From assembly GCA_028281495.1 (NCBI GenBank), contig JANQJU010000051.1:124001-188000 (forward strand): a stretch of 64,000 nt of DNA, given 5' to 3'. This DNA comes from SAR324 cluster bacterium (lineage in GTDB: Bacteria > SAR324 > NAC60-12). The notes under the pieces were generated by a model. That model saw nothing but the letters and a program-made list of their open reading frames with translations. It was not told the origin of the DNA and did not search any database. Positions 28,010 through 36,965 of this stretch are shown here, in pieces (position 1 is the first letter of the stretch; every line of letters begins with the position of its first letter). Both the position numbers and the translations under genes were made by a program.

Positions 28010-28064
28010 ATTATAGTCTGCAATCGTTTGCAGGAATTTTGAGATATCTAAGGGGGCCTGTCAA
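28010..28064 (-). promoter_or_regulatory. LacI-type operator and promoter upstream of the lacI-family gene
   Basis: The palindrome CTGCAATCGTTTGCAG (28018-28033) fits the LacI/CcpA-family consensus TGNAANCGNTTNCA exactly. On the minus strand a TATAAT (28010-28015) lies just downstream of it, and TTGACA (28059-28064) lies 17 bases before a CAAAAT. Either promoter choice is covered or abutted by the palindrome, as expected for autorepression. The operator is seen directly; which promoter is used is not. Confidence 0.8.
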
Positions 28065-28114
28065 GTTTTTCATCGGAATTCCTGACAAGCAACTTGACGA
28101 GGTTTTCCCCTGAT

Positions 28115-29191
28115 TCACAGCCATTTCTTTTTCTTAAAATAGACCATCATGCTGAGTACAATCAGGGGGGCCAATGACATGACAACGGGGTACCCCCATT
28201 TCCAATGAAGTTCAGGCATATACTGGAAGTTCATCCCGTAAATCGTGGAGATGAAATTCAGTGGAATGAATATCGTGGAAATGACTGTGAGGACCTTCAT
28301 GACCTCATTGGTTTTATTGTTGAGATTGGAAATATGAGCATGCAGGATTGCACTCAATCGGTCTTGAAGGGTGGTAATGGTTTCAATCGTTTGTGTGGTA
28401 TGATCTTTCAAATCACGCAAGTAAACCATTGTGGATTCATTCACCAGATGGGAACGTTGATTATGTAGCATGTTGATGATATCCCGAACCGGCCAAACTA
28501 ACCCTCGTAGGAAGATCAGAGTTTTCTTCAGATGATAGATTTCAGATAAAGATTTTTCAGAAGGGTCGTCAATGAGTTTTTGTTCGATACGTTCCACATG
28601 CTTTTGCAGCTTATACAGCACCAGAAAGTAGTTATCGACCACGGCATCTAACAGAGTATACAACAGGTAATCGGCCCTGTGCTGGCGGATACGATTTTTG
28701 GGATTACTAATCCGCTCTCGTACCCGATCAAACACCGGATCTTGTTGTTGCTGAAAGGACAGCAAAAAGTCTTCTCCCAATACAAAGCTGAGCTGTTCCA
28801 CCTGCACTTCATGGCGGGCCTCATTGTAACGCAGGCTTTTGAGACAAACAAAAACATAGCTTTCAAAATCCTGGATCATCGGGCGCTGTTCGATGTTGAG
28901 AATATCTTCCAGAAGCAAAGCATGCAGTCCAAACAAAGCTCCCATTTGCTTTAGAATTTCTACCTTATGGATTCCATTTAGGTCCAACCACATCACCGAA
29001 TGCCCTCCGTCTTTTACCGGAATCGGAAAATACCAGAGATGCACTTGCGGAAAGTCCTCTTCCGTCACTTCGCGTTGTTGTAAAAACTCGTTGCTATATC
29101 CCACCACAGTGAGATTGATATCTCGGGTGGTTTCTTCCCCAGTGTAAACCAGGGTTCCTGGGGGAAGATCGAGAGTTTGTGCAATTGTCAT
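28115..29191 (-). CDS. corA: CorA-family divalent metal ion transporter (copy 2)
   Basis: A 358-residue CorA. A long cytosolic alpha/beta and coiled-coil domain is followed by two C-terminal helices; the channel signature YGMNF lies in the loop between them, then YMPELHWKWGYP and a basic end (YFKKKKWL). CorA pentamers admit magnesium, sometimes cobalt or nickel. AAGGAAG precedes the ATG. It lies 66 bases after the stop of a second CorA gene in the same direction and has a near-identical C-terminal layout, so the pair arose by tandem duplication. Differing ligand preference is possible but unseen. Confidence 0.95.
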   Translation of the reverse strand: MTIAQTLDLPPGTLVYTGEETTRDINLTVVGYSNEFLQQREVTEEDFPQVHLWYFPIPVKDGGHSVMWLDLNGIHKVEILKQMGALFGLHALLLEDILNIEQRPMIQDFESYVFVCLKSLRYNEARHEVQVEQLSFVLGEDFLLSFQQQQDPVFDRVRERISNPKNRIRQHRADYLLYTLLDAVVDNYFLVLYKLQKHVERIEQKLIDDPSEKSLSEIYHLKKTLIFLRGLVWPVRDIINMLHNQRSHLVNESTMVYLRDLKDHTTQTIETITTLQDRLSAILHAHISNLNNKTNEVMKVLTVISTIFIPLNFISTIYGMNFQYMPELHWKWGYPVVMSLAPLIVLSMMVYFKKKKWL

Positions 29192-29257
29192 GATCGCTTC
29201 CTTTCTATCAAATCCGCTGCTTCATTCCTGGGTCAAATCCACTGTTTCATCTCGGAG

Positions 29258-30253
29258 TCAAATCCATTTTTTCTTTTTGAAATACACGAACATCCCAATG
29301 ACGATGGAAGCGGCAATACCCAAGACCATCGGATATCCCCATCGCCATTTCAATTCAGGCATGTAATCAAAGTTCATACCGTAGACACTGCAAATGTAGG
29401 TCAAGGGGATAAAAATGGTCGAAATCATGGCCAAGATTTTCATGATTTCGTTCATGCGATTGCTCATGTTTGAAACATAAATATCCAACATGGAGGTCAA
29501 GATGGCCTGAAACGCAGCAATGGTATCGATCACTTGAGCTGCGTGGTCATACACATCTCGAAAAAACAGAAGCGTGGATTCATCAATCAGGTGCGACTGT
29601 CCCTTCTGCAAAACACGAATCACGTCTCGTAGAGGCCAAACATAACGACGCATGGCCAAAACTTGTCGTTTCAATCCGTGGATTTTTTCGAGGGTTTCTG
29701 GCGTCGGTTCTTCGAGGAGTTGATCTTCAATGCTTTCAATTTTCTGGCGGAGTTGTTCCAAAACTAGAAAATAGTGATCGACCACCGAATCGACTAAAGT
29801 GTAGGCGAGATAATCGGTGCCTTGTTTGCGGATCAGCCCTTTTTTGTGTTTCAAGCGATGTCGAATGGAACGAAAGATGGGGTGGTGGCCATCTTGGAGG
29901 GAAATCACGAAGTTTTCACTGATGATCACATACACTTGCTCGCCCCGGACTTCTTCAGTTCGTTCATCGAAGTCCATCGTGCGCAGTGCTAAAAACATGT
30001 AATCCCCAAAGTCTTCCACTTTGGGGCGTTGTCCAATATCTGTGATATTTTCGAGCAAAAGCGGATGCACATCAAACATATTCCGCAATTGTTGCGCCAA
30101 GGTATCTTGTCGCATGCCTTTGGCATGGAGCCAGCTGACCCGGCTGTCATCTTGCACGGGGAAACCAATTTCTTGGATTTGCTCCTCGTGATACTCGTCT
30201 TCGTTGTAACTCAATAAATAAATTTGGGATTGGTCGAATGAGGTTTCCGGCAT
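29258..30253 (-). CDS. corA: CorA-family divalent metal ion transporter (copy 1)
   Basis: A 331-residue CorA paralogue with YGMNFDYMPELKWRWGYP between its two C-terminal helices and the same basic YFKKKKWI end as its neighbour. The N-terminal region is shorter and more acidic (SYNEDEYHEEQIQE). AAAGGGA lies close upstream of the ATG. First gene of the tandem pair. The mid-protein segments QRP.(V/I)..F..Y.F..L and LV(D/ )S-VVD.YF.VL are shared by both, which supports duplication within this lineage. Confidence 0.95.
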   Translation of the reverse strand: MPETSFDQSQIYLLSYNEDEYHEEQIQEIGFPVQDDSRVSWLHAKGMRQDTLAQQLRNMFDVHPLLLENITDIGQRPKVEDFGDYMFLALRTMDFDERTEEVRGEQVYVIISENFVISLQDGHHPIFRSIRHRLKHKKGLIRKQGTDYLAYTLVDSVVDHYFLVLEQLRQKIESIEDQLLEEPTPETLEKIHGLKRQVLAMRRYVWPLRDVIRVLQKGQSHLIDESTLLFFRDVYDHAAQVIDTIAAFQAILTSMLDIYVSNMSNRMNEIMKILAMISTIFIPLTYICSVYGMNFDYMPELKWRWGYPMVLGIAASIVIGMFVYFKKKKWI

Positions 30254-30327
30254 GTTCCCTTTGCTGATGATGGTTGTCGGTTTGTGGTGTACTCCTTCAA
30301 CAAAAGTTTTAGCCTCCTCCGGTTAAA

Positions 30328-31521
30328 TCAATGTGATTTTTTCTTTGGTTTATAGAATTGATTATGAACTTCAAACAAAAATGAAGGGATCGGCAATTTT
30401 TCTGGGCAACGGGGCAAACAATCTCCACATTCTGTGCATTTGTCAGCAAATTGCCCAGGAAACCAATCACCATGGGCTTCCAGCATGTTGTAACGATAAG
30501 TCACAAATTGCTGCATGTTATAGCCTTTCCAGAGATTCCGAAAACGAAGCACCTCTGGAATATTGATATTCTCCGGACACGGCAAGCAATCATGGCAAAC
30601 TGTACACAATTGTCCGGATTGTTGCAGGCGTTCGGATTGTTGATCCATACGTTGCTGGACCGTCTTCAATTCTGAACCGGGAGACGCATCCTCCTGAATA
30701 TCAGCAACAATGGAAGACAGATGAGAATCGATCTGTTCTCGCGTATTCGCTCCTAAGCTCAACGTGTGGATTTCTGGATGGGATAAACAGAAGCGATCAT
30801 TGAAGTTCATCGGACTGAGCGGTTGGGCCAATTGCACCAACTGCTCGGAAGGATTGAACAATTGTCCTCCTTTATCATTGGGAGAGATGATAAACACCCC
30901 CATGTCCTTTTCTGCAGCCAATTGAACTGCCGGCCAATTGCGTTGAAAGAAGTAATAATAATGGAGATTGATCGATTCAAAAGCGTCCGATTCAATAATT
31001 TTCAGTATCAGCGGAAGCGGCCCATGCGTACTGAACCCTAAATGTTGGATCAAGCCTTCGTTCATTGCGTCCTGTACCGCTTTCAAACACCCTCCTTTTT
31101 GAAAGGTGCGTTCAAATTTTTCTTCATTGTTGATGCCATGAATATCGAAGTTGTCAATCGTATCGATATCCATGCGTTCCAAGGAATCCTCAATCGCCTG
31201 GCGCATGTGATCATAGGAAGGCATGGGAGGAATCTTGGTAGTAAAAATAATGCGTTGACGTAGCTCACTTTTGGTTTCTCCCGCAGCAGCAAGACGAGGC
31301 CAGATTTTTCCATAGACTCGTTCACTTCGGCCATAATCCCGTGCGGTTTCAAAGTGATTCATCCCCACTTCCAAGGCGTAAGAAGCAACATCGTAGGCAT
31401 TTTCTAAGGTTTCATCGGGCAATACATCATGGGGGCCGTCCCAGCCTTTGGTATAACGCATGCCGCCTAAGGTGAGCACGGGTAAATTGAGTTCGGTTTT
31501 TCCAAAACGTCGATAAAGCAT
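30328..31521 (-). CDS. Aldo/keto reductase with C-terminal ferredoxin-like iron-sulfur motifs
   Basis: A 397-residue protein. Residues 1-280 are an aldo/keto reductase barrel; ETARDYGRSE holds the Asp/Tyr, TTKIPP the Lys and NFDIHGIN the His of the catalytic tetrad. Residues 300-390 hold two cysteine clusters, CTVCHDCLPC with a later Cys-rich match CTECGDCLPRCP, of the kind that binds [4Fe-4S]. Members of this subfamily are widespread but their substrates are mostly unknown. The start codon shares its A with the stop of the upstream thioesterase gene (TAATG), so translation is coupled. GAGGAG lies nine bases upstream. Confidence 0.92.
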   Translation of the reverse strand: MLYRRFGKTELNLPVLTLGGMRYTKGWDGPHDVLPDETLENAYDVASYALEVGMNHFETARDYGRSERVYGKIWPRLAAAGETKSELRQRIIFTTKIPPMPSYDHMRQAIEDSLERMDIDTIDNFDIHGINNEEKFERTFQKGGCLKAVQDAMNEGLIQHLGFSTHGPLPLILKIIESDAFESINLHYYYFFQRNWPAVQLAAEKDMGVFIISPNDKGGQLFNPSEQLVQLAQPLSPMNFNDRFCLSHPEIHTLSLGANTREQIDSHLSSIVADIQEDASPGSELKTVQQRMDQQSERLQQSGQLCTVCHDCLPCPENINIPEVLRFRNLWKGYNMQQFVTYRYNMLEAHGDWFPGQFADKCTECGDCLPRCPEKLPIPSFLFEVHNQFYKPKKKSH

Positions 31522-32606
31522 TAGGGGGTCTCCTCAAGAGTGGGGGATTGACGTTGTTTGCGCACGGCTTGCAGCCGTTTTCCATATTGATAGCGTTTTG
31601 CCCCTTCTAAATACTTCAACCCTTCTTCATAGGTATGGGGCAACACTTTGGGTACCTCCGCAGGACGACGTTGTTCGTCAAGGGCCACGAAGGTGAAGTA
31701 CGACACATTGGTGACTTCAGTCATGCCGGTCATGGGATGGATCACCTCGGCTGTCACTTCCACAATGTAGGACGTTTTTCCCGTGTAGATCACGAGGCCA
31801 TTAAACGAAACAATCGAGCCGATCTCGACCGGCTTCAAGAAATACATATGATCCACGGATAAAAAGAACAGCTGTCGACGGCAATACATGAAGGCAATAT
31901 TCCAGGCAATCTCAAACGATTTCCGCATCAAGTAACCACCAAAAATTTTGTGATGAATGTTGCGATTTTGTGGATGCATCAATTCGGAGGATTGACGTTC
32001 GGTCGTAGCCATCAAGATGCCATCAATTGCTTTCACTTTGGATTTCAAGAACAATTCGTGAAGCAACGCGATTTCTTCCGCAGTGGGTGGAGTTTTGAGG
32101 TAATTCGTTTGGATGTTTTTCCGTCGTTGTTCTTGGCGCTGTGCTGCATCTTCGAAGCGTCGTTGTTCTTCCTCTGTTTCGAGGATCAAACGATTGACTT
32201 CATAAGGCTGAGGGCCTTTTCGAGCCACCATAATGAAGTAAGCTCGCATCACGAGTTGAAAGCGGCCGTCTACTTTGGATTCCATCCGAATTCCCACTTC
32301 CATCGAGCTGCGCCCCACCCAATTGATTTGGCCTTGCAGTCTCAAATCACAATCACTCGGCAAAGGTCCGAGCAAATCAATACGATCACAGGCAGCCGTT
32401 ACGATATCCAAATCCAATGCAAATCCATCAGCATGGCGATAAGCGATGATACCCGCCGCCATGTCCAATTCTTCCAGCAATTTACCAAAGCGAATGTATC
32501 CAAAAAAGTTCAGATAGGCTTCTCGTAGTGTGAGATCCGTGCTGAAAGGCATGATCTTTTCGTACCGAGAGTCTCTAGGGTGTTTCGGGGGAATCGTTGA
32601 GTTCAT
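31521..32606 (-). CDS. Double-hotdog acyl-CoA thioesterase (ACOT9-like)
   Basis: About 361 residues from ATG 32606; a GTG at 32651 would add 15 residues and neither has a clear ribosome-binding site. Two hotdog units are visible; the second has the hallmark NIHHKIFGGYLMRKSFEIAW with the conserved hotdog helix and SVDHMYFLKPVEIGS. This matches the ACOT9/BFIT group, which hydrolyses acyl-CoA esters. The end overlaps the aldo/keto reductase start by one base. It is divergent from hisE across 150 bases. Chain-length specificity is unknown. Confidence 0.87.
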   Translation of the reverse strand: MNSTIPPKHPRDSRYEKIMPFSTDLTLREAYLNFFGYIRFGKLLEELDMAAGIIAYRHADGFALDLDIVTAACDRIDLLGPLPSDCDLRLQGQINWVGRSSMEVGIRMESKVDGRFQLVMRAYFIMVARKGPQPYEVNRLILETEEEQRRFEDAAQRQEQRRKNIQTNYLKTPPTAEEIALLHELFLKSKVKAIDGILMATTERQSSELMHPQNRNIHHKIFGGYLMRKSFEIAWNIAFMYCRRQLFFLSVDHMYFLKPVEIGSIVSFNGLVIYTGKTSYIVEVTAEVIHPMTGMTEVTNVSYFTFVALDEQRRPAEVPKVLPHTYEEGLKYLEGAKRYQYGKRLQAVRKQRQSPTLEETP

Positions 32607-32759
32607 AAAGCGTGAATTTTTAGGATTTTGAAAGAGGAGGTGCTGGGCCACATTGAGTTTTCAACCGAAAGTCGCTATGATGTCCGATTGTTTTGCGCCA
32701 GTCGCTGGCGACGTTTCACACGGTTAACATGTTCTCTAGAAAAGAGAAAGGTTGATAGG

Positions 32760-33086
32760 ATGTCCCAACAAACCCTACAGGACGTTTTTGATGTAATTTT
32801 GGAACGGCAACGTTCCCAACGTGAAAATTCATACGTAGTCTCACTGCTCCGTAAGGGAACCGATGCCATCTTGAAGAAGGTGGGAGAAGAAGCGGCTGAA
32901 GTGCTCCTCGCCGCAAAAAATGATAGCCGAGAAGAGTGCATCCACGAGATTACCGATCTTTGGTTCCATTCGATGGTTTTGATGGCCCATGCCGGAATTT
33001 CCTTAGCTGATATTGAAGAAGAATTCGGACGTCGTTTTGGACAGTCCGGCTTAGTGGAAAAAGCCAACCGCCCTCTGAAACAGTGA
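32760..33086 (+). CDS. hisE: Phosphoribosyl-ATP pyrophosphatase
   Basis: A 108-residue HisE, which removes pyrophosphate from phosphoribosyl-ATP in the second step of histidine synthesis. The all-alpha NTP-pyrophosphatase (MazG-like) motifs are clear: KVGEEAAEVLLAAK and HEITDLWFHSMVLM. ATG 32760 starts the conserved SQQTLQDVFDVI; an upstream ATG at 32628 would add 44 residues unlike any HisE. It stands apart from other his genes: next on the strand is a flavin oxidoreductase 43 bases away. Confidence 0.95.
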   Translation: MSQQTLQDVFDVILERQRSQRENSYVVSLLRKGTDAILKKVGEEAAEVLLAAKNDSREECIHEITDLWFHSMVLMAHAGISLADIEEEFGRRFGQSGLVEKANRPLKQ

Positions 33087-33129
33087 TGCTTCCCTTGTTT
33101 GTACCAATCCTCATTCCATCCAAATTCCT

Positions 33130-34104
33130 ATGTTCGAATCATTTGAGTTACTGAATTTAAAGTTTAAAAATCGTATTCTGGCTTCTCCCTTCACAGAATA
33201 CCAAGCCAACATTGACGGCACCGTGAACCCCACTATGATCCGCGCTTACAAAGAACGAGCGTCTCAAGGAGTAGGTGTCATCATCACCGAGTCAGCTTAT
33301 GTCACCAAGCAAGGGCGTAGTAATGTTATCCAGTTAGGGATTTCCGATGAGGAGCACCTAGAAAGCTTGGAAAAGTTGGTCAAGGCGATCAAACGAGAAG
33401 GGGTGGCTGTTGGCATTCGCCTTGCGCATGCGGGAGCCAAAACTTCCGAAGAGATTTGTGGAGAGCAACCGATTGCCCCGTCAATTATCAACATGGGCAA
33501 GGATTTCAGCACCAGTCGCGAGTTCGATATAGGCGATTGTGAAGAAATCATCATGTTCTTCACCCACGCTGCAGAACGTGTCGAAGAAGTGGGAGCCGAT
33601 TTTCTTGAGATCAATGGAGCACAACAATTGTTGCTCGATCAATGCTTGTCATTACGTTTCAATACCCGTGATGACGAATATGGTGCACATAGCATTGCAT
33701 CGCGCTTGCGGCTGAGCACAGACATCATTCAATCGATTCGCGAGCGAATTTCTTCACGAATGCCTATTAGCTATTATTTTTCCATTCACGATAAACTGGA
33801 GGATGGATTTACAGCGGAAGAACTGGAAGAGATGATCAAGCTTCTAGAAACAAGTGGGGTGGATATTTTTCATCCTACTACGATTCATGTGATGAATAAG
33901 TTTTTCGATACCGATGAAACGTTCATTGAGTGGGTGGCCAAGTTTTCAAAATGCCCGGTGGTGGCAGAAGGCAACATCAAATCGCCTCAGGTGCTCAAAG
34001 AAATTTCTGCCATTGGAAAAGCTCAACTGTATGCCCTAGACAAAACGTTGTTTTCCCGTCCACAGTGGTATCAATTCTTGCATCGCAAATTGACCACCCC
34101 CTGA
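33130..34104 (+). CDS. Old Yellow Enzyme-family NADH:flavin oxidoreductase, altered active site
   Basis: A 324-residue FMN-binding TIM barrel of the OYE group. Typical features: an N-terminal KNRILASPF segment, IRLAHAG on the third strand, the NTRDDEYG loop and VVAEGNI near the C-terminus. The usual active-site EIHGAHGYLLDQFLS reads EINGAQQLLLDQCLS here, so both positions that normally hold the substrate-binding histidines are Asn and Gln. The protein is somewhat short and lacks the C-terminal iron-sulfur and FAD domains of dienoyl-CoA reductases. It may have another substrate or be non-catalytic. No clear ribosome-binding site. Downstream of hisE and convergent with the next gene. Confidence 0.85.
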   Translation: MFESFELLNLKFKNRILASPFTEYQANIDGTVNPTMIRAYKERASQGVGVIITESAYVTKQGRSNVIQLGISDEEHLESLEKLVKAIKREGVAVGIRLAHAGAKTSEEICGEQPIAPSIINMGKDFSTSREFDIGDCEEIIMFFTHAAERVEEVGADFLEINGAQQLLLDQCLSLRFNTRDDEYGAHSIASRLRLSTDIIQSIRERISSRMPISYYFSIHDKLEDGFTAEELEEMIKLLETSGVDIFHPTTIHVMNKFFDTDETFIEWVAKFSKCPVVAEGNIKSPQVLKEISAIGKAQLYALDKTLFSRPQWYQFLHRKLTTP

Positions 34105-34118
34105 TATTTATTGTCCTC

Positions 34119-34691
34119 TCAACGGACAGACTCTTTCAAATCCATAGGAGTCTCTAAGCGCACCGTGTATCCGAACAAACGCTTCGGGTCCTCGATGCGC
34201 TGAATTTCAAAGCCTCCCTTTCCAAAACGTTGTTCCAGCACTTCTTGAACCACCGGTTCCAACACCTCTGCGGTTTCTGCCGTATTTGGCGCTTGCCCTC
34301 GATCATTGATCGAGATTTCTAGCTTTTGGGCCTGTGACTGCAACTCAGATGGGCACAACGGATCACAGACGATTTCTTGGGCTGTAATGATGGCGTTGTC
34401 CAATACCGTTTGGATACGGTCCTTCAGGCTACCGGGGAGGCCAAAACGGTGTCCATATAAAACACCGGGATCGCCATCGGTGTTATCAAAACTGACAAAA
34501 CAGATGCGCCCAAACAGCACCACGCCAGGACCATTGATCATGTGGATGTAGTCAGCAATATCCAGCCAATCTTCATTTTTCCCTAACCAATTATGCAGTA
34601 TTGCTAAAAACGGTTCGAGTTCCATGTCTGAAGGACTGGGAGTAAAGATTTTCACATTGATGCGTTGCAAATTTTCCATAGTATGTCTCAT
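34119..34691 (-). CDS. Conserved hypothetical protein next to the siroheme reductase
   Basis: A 190-residue soluble protein that I cannot name. Features are WLDIADYIHMINGPGVVLFG, a FDNTDGDPGVLYGHRFG loop, then NDRGQAPNTAETAEVLEP. The pattern is compatible with a small ligand-binding alpha/beta protein, with several invariant-looking Gly, Asp and His residues, and I believe it belongs to a widely distributed uncharacterised family. It starts 12 bases after the siroheme reductase stop on the same strand, so it is probably translated with it. ATG 34691 or ATG 34679 could be the start; neither has a strong ribosome-binding site. Confidence 0.65.
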   Translation of the reverse strand: MRHTMENLQRINVKIFTPSPSDMELEPFLAILHNWLGKNEDWLDIADYIHMINGPGVVLFGRICFVSFDNTDGDPGVLYGHRFGLPGSLKDRIQTVLDNAIITAQEIVCDPLCPSELQSQAQKLEISINDRGQAPNTAETAEVLEPVVQEVLEQRFGKGGFEIQRIEDPKRLFGYTVRLETPMDLKESVR

Positions 34692-34703
34692 TGATTCATT
34701 AAA

Positions 34704-36875
34704 TTAAGAAACCGCGGTAAGACCGGCGCTGGCATGGGCCTGTTGGGCGATCTTGCTGTAAACCACATTGGCCTCTTCCACAAAGAGCGTGGCTTGTTCC
34801 ACCGTATAGCGCACATTCACTTCATCCATCGATTCAAAAGCCTCTTCTGCTGCTTTGAAAAAGTAAGCAGCATATTTACTGAAGAATACAGAGGTATCGA
34901 CAAACTTTTTCTTGAACTCATTCGTGGTTTCATAGTCGCCAAACTCTTCATACCCTTGGGTCAGCAACAACGCCTTTGCCGATTTCTCCATAGAAGACTT
35001 GGCCAAATCGTACGCTTCTTGGACTCGTGCATCCTCTAGAAACAGAGTCGCCTGCGCATTTTGTCGATCACATTCTTCCAATAAGAATTCCGTGCGTGGC
35101 AACAGCTCCCCCGCACATTCTCCTTTCCCCGTGTTGACTTGGAAAGCTTCGACTCGACGCAGATCAGTGAAGAAATCAGGCCTTTCATCGAAGGTCGGAA
35201 GGGACATCAGATCGGCTAGTTCCGCTTTGACACGCTTTTTGCCAATGCGTTCGACAAACCCCGTAAAGGTTTCCTCTCCTTCTTTGGTATTCAGATAAAA
35301 CTGATTCAAGCGTTGGATGGCTTCGGGAATATTGTGGGGAGAGATCTTACCTACAGCCAAACCATACGACTCTGCATTGCCTTGCGTCGTGCCTCCAAGA
35401 ACCATTTGAAACACGGGAGCAGTTTTTCCGCCTTTTGATTGGGCCGAACCAAAAAAGCCCAAATCCGCGATGTGGTGCTGACCACACGAATTAGGACAGC
35501 CACTGATCTTAATCTTCATGCTGTTGTTGTCTCCCAATTCCTTCATTTCGGTGCGGAATTGGTCGTGCAAGGTCGCCGCAAGCCCTCGTGAAGCAGAAAT
35601 GCCTAATTTACAAGAATCAGTACCAGGGCAAGCTGTAATATCGCCTAAAGTGTTGGCCACATCATGCAAGTCCAACGTTTTGAGATCCTCGTAAAAGGCA
35701 GGTAAGTCCGCATTGGAAATCCAACGAAATACAATGTTTTGTTCTACGCTGAGCCGGACGCTGTCCTTGACATATTTTTCCGAAATTTCCGCCAACTCCC
35801 GCAGATGAATGCCCGAAATGTCCCCCAGCGGTAAAAACACATGCGCAATGGAATAGCCTTCCTGATTTTGGGGTTCCACATTGTGCCGATACCAGCGTTG
35901 GAACGCTTCGCTTTGTGCTGACACATCTAAAGACGAGGGATCTTTCAAAGGTTCTTCTGAGTAATTGAGGTAGTCGTTGAGGATCGAGTTCCGCTGTTCG
36001 TCTTCTGGAATCTTGGCCCGTTCTTCCTCAAGCATTCGCCGGGTTTCCTCAATACCAAACTTATCAACCACAAACTTGAAACGAGCTTTGCTGCGATTCC
36101 GACGCTCTCCATGACGAGTGAAGATACGGGCAATCGCTTGAGAAATGATGAACATGTCTTCGCGGGAAACAAAATCATACAGAACCCGCGCTTGGCGAGG
36201 CACCGCTCCTAACCCTCCTCCAATCAAGACTTTAAACCCTTTCACTGGTTTCCCATCCACTTCTTGAATTTGGGCAATGGCACCGATGTCGTGCATGTTG
36301 GCCAAGCCACACATTTCGCCAGCACAGCCGGAATAAGAGACTTTGAATTTTCTGCCAAAATCTTGGGCTTCGGGATGCTTCAACAAAAATTCGGCCATCG
36401 CTAATGAGTCGGGGGTGACATCGAACAATTCGCTGGAGCAAACACCGGTTTTGGTACAGGCACATACATTGCGCACGACGTTTCCGCAGGCTTCGGCAGT
36501 GGTGATACCCACTTCAGCGAGACGTCGCATCAATTCGGGAGTGTTGCGGATATCCACATTGTGGTACTGGATGTCTTGGCGGGTGGTGATATGGCTTACG
36601 CTGTCGGCAAGCTCTTCGGAAAGATCGGCCAAAGCGTGCATTTGTTTGACCGAAATCATTCCCAGCGGGAGCTTGATTCGGATCATTTGGACGCCTTCTT
36701 GGCGCTGTCCATACACACCATGTCTCAATCGGAATTCCGTAAATAAGGCATCGGGAACTTCGCCATTGAGCCAACGTTTCAGTTCAATTTCATAGATTTC
36801 AATATCTTTGAAAATGTCACGCCGGGTTCCCACGTTTTGCCACGTGCCTTGAGTCGGTTGTGCTGCTGTTGTCAT
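34704..36875 (-). CDS. Siroheme/[4Fe-4S] sulfite or nitrite reductase with an added C-terminal helical domain
   Basis: A 723-residue ferredoxin-type siroheme reductase. It has the two-fold repeat of the family, and the cluster cysteines are CPGTDSC and GCPNSC at about residues 415-460. Such enzymes perform six-electron reduction of sulfite or nitrite; sequence by eye does not decide which. The last 140 residues or so are extra: a helical segment with FLEDARVQEAYDLAKSSMEKSAKALL that resembles HEPN-type four-helix domains, and a second helical hairpin near the end. The ATG has GGAAGGAG upstream. The leader of about 280 bases contains a structured element. A small unknown gene follows after 12 bases. 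The absence of a flavoprotein subunit implies ferredoxin as donor. Confidence 0.9.
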   Translation of the reverse strand: MTTAAQPTQGTWQNVGTRRDIFKDIEIYEIELKRWLNGEVPDALFTEFRLRHGVYGQRQEGVQMIRIKLPLGMISVKQMHALADLSEELADSVSHITTRQDIQYHNVDIRNTPELMRRLAEVGITTAEACGNVVRNVCACTKTGVCSSELFDVTPDSLAMAEFLLKHPEAQDFGRKFKVSYSGCAGEMCGLANMHDIGAIAQIQEVDGKPVKGFKVLIGGGLGAVPRQARVLYDFVSREDMFIISQAIARIFTRHGERRNRSKARFKFVVDKFGIEETRRMLEEERAKIPEDEQRNSILNDYLNYSEEPLKDPSSLDVSAQSEAFQRWYRHNVEPQNQEGYSIAHVFLPLGDISGIHLRELAEISEKYVKDSVRLSVEQNIVFRWISNADLPAFYEDLKTLDLHDVANTLGDITACPGTDSCKLGISASRGLAATLHDQFRTEMKELGDNNSMKIKISGCPNSCGQHHIADLGFFGSAQSKGGKTAPVFQMVLGGTTQGNAESYGLAVGKISPHNIPEAIQRLNQFYLNTKEGEETFTGFVERIGKKRVKAELADLMSLPTFDERPDFFTDLRRVEAFQVNTGKGECAGELLPRTEFLLEECDRQNAQATLFLEDARVQEAYDLAKSSMEKSAKALLLTQGYEEFGDYETTNEFKKKFVDTSVFFSKYAAYFFKAAEEAFESMDEVNVRYTVEQATLFVEEANVVYSKIAQQAHASAGLTAVS

Positions 36876-36965
36876 AGCACTCCTTCCTGAAATAGAGGGT
36901 TGGGTGGTGAAAGAGGGTTCACAAAACTTCCAAAAAATAGACCGCCGAGACTAGAGGAAAGCCTA

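Noticed and set aside
34704..36875. Firm assignment as nitrite reductase (NirA)
   Set aside because: Cluster and siroheme residues are shared with sulfite reductases and no nitrate or sulfate assimilation gene is adjacent, so the substrate is left open.
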